From Leptasterias polaris (Eukaryota; Echinodermata; Asteroidea; Forcipulatida; Asteriidae): DNA of 64,000 bases. Shown here piece by piece: positions 21,610-33,600 of this stretch; the stretch's first letter is position 1, and each line of letters opens with the position of its first letter. The notes beneath the pieces were generated by a model. It searched no databases. It saw only the letters and a program-made list of their open reading frames with translations, and was not told the DNA's origin. The DNA is taken from the NCBI GenBank assembly GCA_037783415.1, contig JAZGTN010000022.1, positions 2,232,001 through 2,296,000 on the forward strand, in the 5' to 3' direction. Made by a program: the position numbers and the translations under genes.

Positions 21610-24600
21610 GTGAGTCGATTACACAAGTATGTATTCACCAGTTGTGATATAAAAACTGTATGATTCGAATTCAAGTCAGTATGCGATGTTTTTTAAACCT
21701 AAAGGATATATCAGTACACAAAAGCACATCTTATACAAAATAAAGTTTAATCATCTATCGATGTGCCATCTTGTTCTTTCAACAGGTTCAAGGGACACAT
21801 TAATTTGTTTACTTCCATTTATTATGGACCATTTTCTAAACTAAACTAAGTAGTAACTAGACTAGACGTAGACCTAGATCAAGTAACTCTAACCGGGGCG
21901 CTGTACTCCTATTTCTGAAATTTTGACATCTTCGATCGTATAGCAATCGAAGATGTGAAAACAAAATTAAGGGGTTACAGACAGCCCCCCAGATACTTGG
22001 TCTTAAAAATAAGTTTCCAGTTGTAAGACCAGATCATCAGATGCAATTTCTCCTCAATTTCAACCGTTTTTGTGGGACTAGAGTGACCAGACTTTCCTAA
22101 AGTTTACCACTTTCATAAATCATAACACAAACTCAATCAGGATTTGATCTTCAATGTGTAATGAATCAATTTAGAAAATATTTGGCAGAAAAAACAAAAA
22201 CAAAATTATCTGAAACTGGCCGAATTGTTCATGAACTGTAGTGCCCGTCAACATGTTTTTTTTACCCCGCAAATGGAAGATCTCAACCAATCAGCATAAA
22301 CCAAACCGCTGGTTTCGGATTTGTACTGGTCTTGATGCGCACTAGATTAAGTGTATTTAATGGATTTGTGGTATTATTCATTTTATGTGATATTTTTGCC
22401 TATTTTCTTCTTTTAAAAAATGCTGCAGACAAGTAAGCGCACACTCAAAGAGTCAAAACTCACCTTTTACCCAGCCTGTGATCTGTTTGTATTTTCTTTT
22501 TGCCTAAATCTGTATTTCATTGGGAGGCCCTGTGTTCTTTGTAGAGACTATATAAATACTCTGTATTTAAGTTGGTTGGTACCAACACCAGTAATAACAT
22601 TTGTGTCTAGTTTTTTCAGTGGTAAGGCCAAGTAAAAAAAGTAACGAGTTTCTCGTCCGGACTTTTTCAAAAAAAGGAAGAGGCAGCGCTTTACTATTTA
22701 CTATTTTTCAATTTTTTCCAAGATGGCCACCATGCTAAATATGGCTGGCCAAGGTATATTTATTCACAGATATTGTGCTATTTGAGTATACTGATGCAAT
22801 TTATGACAAAACAAATGATTTGTAAGACCCTTCACTGCAGAATCGCAGCACCATCACCTTCGACAACAGTTGCTGTCCGCTCCGAAAAGAACGCCAATCT
22901 GGGTTTGGTGCCAAGACACTGATGATATATTAAGTCAGGAGAATCACACTTTTAGCCCTCAACTAGCTAGGGACTGCACACCTGAGAATATTGAAATAAG
23001 AAAGTTGGGAATTCTTGAGGCAAAGTTGCTATATTTGGCCCATCTAATTGGATTCAGGAGATTCAAAATATCAGAGATGCCACTCAGTTTATCCCAAGAA
23101 GTGCGTATATTTGGGCAGGAAAGCCCCAAAATGACTAAAAATAAATAAAAGCGCGGCATTCTGGGCTTCAAAAAAAATCTGATTTCAGCTTTAAATCTTC
23201 AAAAAAATCTGATTTTGTTTCTATTTTTTTGAATATTAAATAGTAAATAAAAGGAGGCGGCAGCCGAAAAGGAGGCGGGGTCGGGAAACTTGTAAGTTTT
23301 CTTACTTGGCCTAATATTTGCCTTGTATTTGTTTTTCAGGTGAACTACCCACCGTATTTATTTGAAGTGGTTTTATTTGAAGGAGTTGATGACAGCAAGA
23401 GTGCGGCACAAGTTGGTGATGGCGTCATTACCTTCACTCTACAGAAGAAGGAAGCTGGATTGTGGAACCGTCTCATTTCCATTAATTCTGGTATAGCAAA
23501 AATCACAATACTTTATACTAGGATTTTGAGAGATCAACCAGAAGCGACAAGATTTTGCTCATAGTTGACATTGCTGCACCCTACAATTGCTCTTTAAATA
23601 AGAATAGACTGTGCTAGTCTCACCCATATTATTCAAACTTCCGGGACCAAGTTTGTCGGTGGTTAAGTTTTAAAATCGCAGTTTTGAATTAATTTATTTG
23701 TCAAAAATCATATTTTGTACTCTTAAAAAGCGCCCTCACTGAGGCCAAAAAGCACCCTCACTAAGGCCAAAGGAGGCAGATCTCTTGGACAATAGGTGTT
23801 CTTTGTGCGTAAAATCGTGCGTGCGACCTCAGCGTCCGTGTAGCGTTTCGCCTTATGCAAGGGGTCTATTGGTTTAGACAAACAAACTATCAATGAATAG
23901 CAAACTTATAAACAAAAGTGTCACTTGGAGAAAATGAAAACAATCATTAGACACGGTTTTGGAGTTTTCACAAAGTGACATATTCAGTGTGTATGGCATA
24001 GAAAATGGTGTCACTTCTTAGAACACACAACATTGCTCTGTGTGGCTTGATCCATCCTGTCACGTCAGGAAAAGAAAACAAATGTGCAAAACTGTTTTGT
24101 GTTACATGCAGTAATACACGCAAAAGGCTACAATCTGTCACGTCATGGGAACAACGAATTCCACTTTTCAACCAATTTTGGCTCAATGTAATTGTAACTA
24201 AGCAACCAAGATGTTTCAAGACTTGATTCATTTCAGAAAGAAATGTGTCGGTGAATACCTTCTACATATTGACGTCACTAAAAACTTGTAGACAAAAAAT
24301 ATATATTTCAGGCAAATATGTGACGTCGTGAAAACTGCGATGAAATGGAGAATGATCTTCAGACTTAAGTTTTTTTATTCAGACACTCTTATCATAGCCC
24401 ACTTTATATTTGAATTTTTCCAGATGACAAGGAGTTGATGAAGAGCAAGAGGCAGGCAGCCATCGATGCAGCTCATAAGAAAGCTCAGGAGGAGACAAAG
24501 CAAAAGGCTGTTGAGAAACGAGAGAGAGATAGACTGGCTCTCAAGGAGCAAATGAGGGTATGATGAAAAATAATGTATTTGTCTGTCAGACCAATCCTGC

Positions 24601-27600
24601 AGCCGATTTCACGAAAGTAGTGCGTAACTTGCGCCATGTCTTAAAGTTACGACATGTAAATGTTGCGCAGCTGCGCCACTTCCTTAAATTGCATTTCACG
24701 AAACTTGCCTTAGCTGCGCAACGTTTTAATAACTAAAATAAATAACAAACACCGCGGACGAGGCTAATATCAACCTTTTCAACGACTGTTGCCTGAAACC
24801 ACAGAAAAAAATGCAACGGAGCGCCATTTTAAATCGCGATCTTTTTTACACAACAACATGTTTGTACAGTAAAGTGTCAACGGCGGTAAGTGTCGGAATA
24901 AGATGGCTCAACTTGGACCACTGACTTCGTTTATTTTGAATTCCCATTATTACATTTCATTATCTGACTGCTAAATTAAGTTGATGTTGCCATGTATTTT
25001 TAAAACAATGCTCGATTAATTTCGTGGGGTGGGCGTTGAATTTATTTTCAGCTGGTTTTTGAACACAACAATGTAAAAATTACTTGAAAACCAATGGCTG
25101 ACGAACGTGTTTTTTGTTTTAAGTAAGCTACAGACTAAAGAAAGAAAGCAACATCTTTCGGTAAGCACTGAAATAACGTTGTTTACCGAGGATAGTGTAG
25201 CCTACTCGGGTTAAACACGTTGTGCCGTTGGCAGTTTATCAACTTGCGCTATAAAACACTGACTTACGCCATCAAAATCGAGTGCGTAAGTTGCGCCATT
25301 TTTGTGGCGTAACTTTCAGACTTGCGCCAATTTCAGACGTGGCGTAACTTTCGTGAAATCGATCATAAATTCGTGGCGCAACTTACGCCATAAATGTTGC
25401 GCAAGTGGACTTACGCCATGGCGTAAAGTTTCGTGAAATCGGCTGCTGGGCCCTAGCTGTTCAGCAGAAAATACTGCTGGTAACCGGTTTCTGCTGAGCA
25501 AGATTAATCTGTGCTCAGCAAGTTTTTGTTCTCAGGGCTTTATGATAATTTTAAAATACTTTTTTTTTTCCATCGAGGCCAAGGGCCCAATTAGGGAAAA
25601 CAAAAGAAAACAGTAGGTAATTATGTTGGGGTTTTTTTTAGTAAAAGAAATATATTTTTAAAAAGAGATTAAAAAATAAAATAACAATAAACCAAATTAT
25701 GATTGCAACATAATTCCACTGTAAGCCACACTCCTTTAAAACAAACTTCTTTTGAATGAAACCAAAACACAAAGATGGTTGGAAATCGTGTTGAGTGTTG
25801 ATCAGCCACTCTCTTGTTGCAGCATCATTTTTCTCTCAGATCCTGAGCCATATTTGGTGGGCAATCAAAGATAATATTGTCAAATGACTGCTGCCTTGCC
25901 CCACAGTCACAGGCTGTATTTTCAGCAAGGGTCCACATAGACATGTTGGCGTCAAAGTGCCCGATGCCAGTCTGCAGTCTGGTGAGTCTCACCAACCATT
26001 CTCGACACGGAGGGTCAGAACTTGATGAGCAACTAGAGGTTGGGTCTTGATGTAACTCAAAAGTAGGGATGCAATTGAATGCTGCCCCTGGTTATCCAGT
26101 GAGCTTTTGTCTCTATTGGGTTGATGGTCGCTGGAAGGCCAGCGAGATTTGAGTCAGGGTGGTGTCTGGTTCAAACTATTCATAAAAATGTGATCCCTCG
26201 GCAAAAGACCTCTTGCTTTGACAGGTATTGCTGAGGTCAAACACTGGAAACATGCGCTCATGCGCTCATAACTTTCAGCCAATGATCATGATAGGTCTTC
26301 ATTGGCCTCAATGATCAATGAGGGCTCTGTTTGGGTCCTGTGACGTCATATTTAAGGGGTCTATACGCATTGGTTTGTACACATCTTCACAAATGGACGA
26401 ATGTGTTTAGTCACTAATAACTCATCAAGACAGATATATAGATTGAAAATTTATTGAAGGTTTCGTAAAGGAAAAAAATAGTGAGCAGTCTCTGAAACAT
26501 CCCCTTACAAAGTTAAACTTCAGACGCAATTTTCTTCATACACTAAATTTCGCAGACTCGTCACTTTTGTAAAAACAATGACAAATTGATACAGTATCAG
26601 TACTATGGAGCTAAGACCTGGACCATGAAGAAAGAGCTTCAAGATCGCCTTAATGGCACATACACCAGGCTTCTTAAGAGGGTTCAGAAAATCTCATGGC
26701 ATGAGCACAAGACCAAAGAACAGATTTATGGAGACATTCCACCAATCTCTGTTACTGTTGCTCAACGCAGAGTCCGCTTTGCTGGCCACTGCTATCGTGC
26801 TAAAGACCAAATCATACCTGATGTGATATACATAATACTGGGGACTTCCGTGCCCTAATAGAGGTCACAGACCTCTCAACTACATCGACATGATTGGTAG
26901 AGGCACGAAGTCTGAAATTGAGGACCTTCCGAACATGATGAGCGATAAACACCTCTGGCATGACGTTGTGAATAGGATCTCGGTTGTGACCGCTAAATGA
27001 TGATGATGATCTGTACTAAATTAGATATTCAAAATCATTAACTTATTTTTCTGATAATCTCCCATGTTGTTTTCCTTGTTTTAGTTGGAGGAGGAAGAGA
27101 GGAGTCGAGTTGAAGGAGTAAAGGAAGCTGAGAGGCAGAAGGCCACCAGCGACTTTGAAGAATGGAAATCAAAGGAGCTTGCAGCTGAGAAACAATTGCA
27201 GGTGGAAGCAGAAGAAACATTCAAGTCAAGCCCAAGAATCATCTCGGGTAAAAAAGATTCTTAAAAAAAAAAAATATTTCTTCCAAGTCAACATCTTTGA
27301 AACGTCTCAAAATTGGTGATAATTCAAAACAGTTGTGAGCAATGCTTAACTGGATAGCTTAGGCCGTATCCAAATTGGCGGTTACAGCTTCGGCTTTGAT
27401 TAATGCTATTGGCGTTGCTAAGGACATACTATACTATCATCTAGCCATATCTCTAACCGCCAATTGACAGCTTTACTTACATGTAACATCCTTTTTTGTC
27501 TTAGATCATTTTCCAGCTAGTTGACCAACCATTTGAAACCGTTTAACTGCACAGTTTATGTGTGATGGTACAAAGAACTAACTGTATAATCTGCTTTCAT

Positions 27601-30600
27601 TCACCACGTGATATAATATATTGCAGATTGGCTTAGTTTATCTATCATTCAAAAACACAATGGATGATGTTGAATGGTAAGTCAGTAGGAGGGTTGACTA
27701 CACAGTTGATGCACTTACGACATGATATCAGATTACAGGCTGGGATTAGTTTATCATTCTTAAATACCTGAGACAGTTTATCCATTCTGATTGGTCAAGA
27801 GGACATCACGTGGCCATGTTTGAACGTCCGATATAAACATAGTGAGGAGTGTTTAAACATGGCCTGAGGAATTTGAGTCAAAATTTATGAATAGGAATAA
27901 AAGAGTGGTGACGGTTTGAAACCTTGCAGGGTTGTGGTCGTGGTCCTGCCGGTTTTAAACAGCCATTTAAAACCTTGTTGCCTACTCTTTTACTCCCTTA
28001 TTCAAAATCTTGATGGATAATATTGAATGGTCAGACAGTAGAAGGGTTTTAAGAAATGACTTTTTACTTTATTCATACTGCCAGTGTGTTTGTAGCATTT
28101 TTAATTTTATTTTGCCATTTTAACCTTCATTGTAATCTACCTAGTGTTTTACAATTTAGATGAAGCTGATATATTCGCTGATACAGAAAAAGAGGATATG
28201 GTACAAGCTCCTGCCATATCAAATACAAGTGAGTAAATTGAACTACTGTCTTTGGCATTTTGGCATCTGACTTCCACACATTTGGCAGTGTTTTTATATT
28301 AACCACTTCACATCTGTATTTTATTTTAATTCTGTGCCCATCCGCAGTATTGTTTTTCAGAACTTTTGTCAATGGCTTCAATTAACAGATCCATCACAGT
28401 TGATTATTTAGCACTCTCTCAAAATTTTGTAGGACAAGGCGACAAATCCAAAGTATCAGGGAAGGATGTACCACCACCCAGGTCATCAGCGAGCATTCAG
28501 GTCACCTTCACACCCAGGGTGTTCCCCACCCCTCTCAGGGAATCCAAAGTGGAAGCAGAAGAAGAAGTAGGATATTTTGTTTTAATAAATAACAATTATG
28601 GACATTTATAAAGCGCAGGTGTCCTCCCTAAGCACTCCGCACTAATGGCGTCACTTTTGCGCAAAATACCTGGCTGTCAGACAAACATTCCATCACTCAC
28701 ACGATCACCGCGTCATCAGCGCACCAGTGCAGTCAGTTCATGCAAGTAAACGTAAGGCTTTGGATACGTATGAGCACGTACTTTTCTGAAATTTGACACG
28801 TCTGAGATCTGGCTACTGAGCTTCTATTTTTAGCATTAGTGCGGAGTGCTATTTTGCCACTCACGGCGCATGCACATAATTATCCCATTCACTTGGCCTT
28901 TAGTTTCGTTGTTAAAATCATTTCAGTTGCATGGAGTGTATAAAGTCTTTTCTGCCAAGTATGTAGTGCACTGAGCCAAATCAATCACAAGAACAGTTTC
29001 TGCCCTCACAGTTACCCATGTACTCTTTGGTGAAGAGAAGCAATTATAGTTAGAGTGTCTAGCTCAAGACCACTCAAAACCCACACCCCAATGACTTAGC
29101 CATCAGAATTTAAGTCCGGTGAACTAGACCACTCAGCCATGACACGCCATGGTTAATTTGATTTTAATTTCCCTACACCAATGTTTTCTGCAGCATTGTA
29201 TACTGTTATCCAGATGGGCCCCTCAGCCCCTGATCAATGTTGACTCTCATTGCACGGTCTGCGCTCCAGCTGGGGTGGTTACTATTATTGATATACACAT
29301 TATTTTAATCAGCCAAGATTTTAATTAACATTCAACAATACAGTAAAGAAATATTTGTTATTGTTCCGTTACTAGTGATGTTATGAATTAGTAACAGAAA
29401 GGCAAGAACAACTATTGGAATCAGAAGACAAGACAAACCCATTCTCAGATGGCCAGGATTAATCAAAGTGACTCAAAAGCCTATTAATCCAATCTTACAA
29501 TGGGAAAAGAATCCTAAAACAAATAAATCTAAAACGATACCCAAATTGGGCTGGGGGACAGGGTAGCAGGGGACAGGGTAGCAGGGGACAGGGTAGCAGG
29601 GGACAGGGGAGGGCGGTTTATTGTCAGGGGGCCCAAGTATTTTGGCTGAAATTGTAGGTGCTGCACATTTGGGATTCAAACCCATGACCTTCAGGATTCT
29701 AGCATTCTGAAGTCGTGGTTTCGAATCCTACCAATGGATTGTTGTATTAAACTCAAAGTTTGGCGTGTCGTGGCCGAGTGGTCTAGGTCACCGGACCTAA
29801 GCTCTGATGTTTTCAGCAGCAGAGTGTGGGTTCGATACCCGGTCATGACACTTGTGCCCTTGAGCAAGGCACTTAACCATAATTGCTTCGAAAAAGTTGG
29901 GAAGGTAGTGCATTCTGCTCTACCAGACAGGCTCCTAGTGGATGATACCCATGCCTACATCCTTATGGACTGTGAAGGGGGTAACCCTGTTTCAGCCCCA
30001 GGAGTAGGAGGCAACGTGCCCCTGGTGTCAATTGATTTGGGTTGATAGCCCAAATCAGTTATGTGTAGCCCTCACCTTGAGTGGCCGTCTGTGGCCTTGT
30101 GAGTTAGGCGATATCTCATAAATAAATAAAAATTTAAATAAAAAAAAGTTATGGTCTTATAATAATGTTACTATTCATACGATCTGAGAGACCCCTCACA
30201 TCAACTTCAGAAAGTAATAATTTTTAATCCATCAAATCAATGTGTTTGGGGTTTTTTCTTTAAGCTTTGTCAAAGAGTTAACTCATGTGCAGAAGTATAG
30301 AAATAAGTAGAAAGCAGGAATTTTATAAAACTTCTCTAGCACAAAATGTAGCCAAGTAAAACAAAAGTATGCTTACTAGGCTAAGCTTGCCAGCCAAATA
30401 CCATGTCATGTGTACAATTTGTGACTGTTATCTTGCTTATTTTTGCTTAGCAGTAAACTGTTCAGCAATATTTTCTGCTTGGGCGGCTCTATAAAGTTGG
30501 GCCCAGTTCTGTAACAACTCCAGAAGTGATGATAACAGTTTTAGTGTATCACAATTATTTGAACAGTGTAACGCTGAAATTGGGTTTCCTGTTTATAACA

Positions 30601-33600
30601 CCCAAGTAGACCCTTGTCATTTGATTGGAGGATTCTTGGTCATGTGGCATTCATTATTCAAACCATTACATGGCCTAGGTCATTTAGCGTGCTTTTTGGT
30701 ACCATTCACCATGCATTTTCGGCTAATCCTTTTTCACTATTGCACACTAGACCACACAACACACGTGCGTGCGTTATACACGGCAGTACAACAAACTGCC
30801 CTCGCTGTGGATGCCAAAACCTAATCTTGTATATTTCGTAGAAAGTTTTTTCCTCTAATGACAAAGATTTATTTTGATGTTATATCAACAACAACAAAAT
30901 GAATGTTTATGAGCGCAATTGAGATATTATTTTCATTCGTTGAGGTATTAAATGTTCCGTTCAACTTGGCTTCGCCTTGTTGAACAAACACTCCATCTTT
31001 CAACTCATTTATTAGTTGTATACCAGGGATTTTTTATATGCGTGTATGTACTTTGTTATTTTCAGTGGTTAAGGAAGCAAGCAGAAGCAAGAAGGATACC
31101 TGAGATCGATGACCCAGATCTGAGTGAGGAAGAGAAAAATCCTATCTGGCTCAAAGACAAGGGAGAGTAAGTCAAACCTGTCTTTTTTACAATGCTGTAT
31201 TATCTTTTACAATGATGAAGTCGAGTCCATGTTTTACGAGTCTAAGTCCAATTCCCTGTTGTCCAAGTCAGAGTCAAAGTCCCTGTTGTCAGAGAAAAGG
31301 TTTGGGTCTGAGACCCTGTTGTTCGAGCCTGAGTCAAGACCCTGTTGTCGGAGTCTAAGTTTGGGTCTGAGACCCTGTTGCTTCTGAGTTAAGGCCCTGT
31401 TGTCAGAGTCTAAGTTTAGGTCTGAGACCCTGTTGTCTGAGCCTGAGTCAAGACCCTGTAGCCAAAGTCTAAGTGTGGGTCTGAGACCCTGTTGGCCCAG
31501 CCTGAGTTAAGACCCTGTTGTCAGAGTCTAAGTTAGCGTCTGAGACCCTGTTGGCCGAGCCTGAGTTAAGACCTTGTTGTCAGAGTCTAATTTTGGGTCG
31601 AGCCTGTTGTTCGAGCCTGAGTCAAGACCATATTGTCAGAGTCTAAATTTGGGTCTGAGACGAGCCTGAGTCAAGACCTTGTTGTCAGAGTCTAAGTTAG
31701 CGTCTGAGACCCTGTTAGCTGAGCCTGAGTTAAGACCTTGTTGTCAGAGTCTAATTTTGGGTCGACCCTGTTGTTCGAGCCTGAGTCAAGACCCTGTTGT
31801 CAGAGTCTAAGTTTAGGTCTGAGACCCCGTTGTCCGAGCCTGAGTCAAGACCCTGTAGCCAGAGTCTATAGTTTTAGTCTGAGTCCCTGTTTTTCCCGAG
31901 CCTGAGTCCGTGTCCTCCCCATTAAGTGTGAGTTGCCTATGGTCCAAGTCTGAGTCCCTGATGTCCCTGCAAACTTAATTGTGATTATCTTATTCAGCAA
32001 TCTTCCTGTCAGTCGTGTGGATTATTTCTGCAACTTCTGTCAAACTAGTGACCAGATTTGACACTGTACTTTGACGAGGTTCATTTTCAAGAGACATGCT
32101 TACTTGTACATACGGAATTTTTCTAATCAGTATACTTTGTGTTATTCTTTCTGTTTTTATCCTCCACAGCGGTTTCTTCAAGTCAGGGAACTACCTAGCT
32201 GCTGTCAACGCATACAACCTGGCTGCCAGACTAGACAGTAAAATGCATGCGTATCCTTTTAAAAGCTGTGACTCCATTCACATCAACAATCCCTTCCCTC
32301 GGAGGTACCCGTGTACTCCTGAGTGATGAGAAGCAATTAACGGTTAAGGGTCTTGTGTTTGCTGAAGATCACAAGTGTCACCTCCAGGATTCTAACCTAC
32401 ACTCTGATCACTCAGCCATCAGAACTTGAGTTCGATGCTCAAGACTGCTCAGCTACAATACACTACAATTTCAGTCTGAAAGCTTAAGACCGGTTCCAAT
32501 CCTCCAGGCAAATATTTCCATCTGTGATACTCTCAACTTGTCAAAGTAAAGTAAAAATAGCATTTGAAGACCCCAAAACAGCTTTGCTTATTTTGACTGC
32601 TGCAGTTGAAAGAAGCCTAATATGATCGTGCACAAAATTTATCACAACATCAAACAATTTGTTTTTTATTCACTTAAAGTGTAGTGCCTTAATTAGATGA
32701 ATCCTTTACGAGTTTGTCGTATTTTGTGTTTATCAGGCATGCAGTTTCCCAGCTTTCTCTTTTTCTTTTATTTATTTTGGTTGAAAATCACTGTACAAAA
32801 TTTGTGTGCAGGGCAGATTTTCCTTTTTGGGGGGGCAAAAAACAAAGTTGCATGTCAGGTTTACAGAGGCGTATTATTATTTTACCTGCGCAAATTACTA
32901 CTTCGCCCGGGCAAATAATTGTATTCGCCTTGGTGAATTACTATAGCCCCAGGGCAGCTTTTCCCCGGTCGTATAGCAATTTGCCTGGGCGAGCATGCGG
33001 GCGGATTAGTAATGTGGGAAATATTTCCCTTCCAGACTGGTTTATTGCAAACTATACAAAGGGAATTAATTTACTCTTCAAAAAAAACACCAATGATGTC
33101 CTTTTCCTTAAACGGTGCAGTCATCAATTGGTTTTTGTCAACATAATGCTGATTTATATGCAAAGTTATAAAGGAAAGAATCAATAAAAGTCACTTGTGA
33201 AATTTTCAGCTACCCAAATACAATGTCAGGGGATTTTCACATGACTGTAGAATCTACCATTACGGGTGACAGCCGGTACCGCTAATTGGACACCCACCCT
33301 CAAAAATCTGTTTTAATTGATTTATATTCTAATCAACGGGGGCATTTCAGACAAAATAATTTCTCAGGATGCTTAGTACCGTTACCTTCTTTGTAACAAG
33401 TAAGCTTCCGGATAGAAATGCACCATTTTTTTCCTGGGGTCCAATCCTACCTTTAAGACTTAGATACAATTTACTTTTTGTATAGTAAGAGGATTTTGTG
33501 CCGAAACAGAAATGGTGTCCGTTTATATTCCTTAACGATCCTTGTAGCGTGTATTCCAACAGAGCAACTTGTCATCTGAGACTGAGGAATTTCATCAAGT

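Larger units (their letters stand above)
28567..31065. other. DNAAF4 intron 6 with SINE pieces
   Basis: Holds a SINE 3' fragment in reverse orientation near 29018-29155, a 15 bp tandem repeat at 29554-29612, a tRNA-headed SINE at 29763-30135 and a 'TTACCAGCCAAATACCATGT' family element near 30330-30510. No coding exon. Confidence 0.55.

Noticed and set aside
22870..23148. 92-codon frame in DNAAF4 intron 1 as a transposase
   Set aside because: It is inside a TIR element but shows no catalytic or DNA-binding motif.
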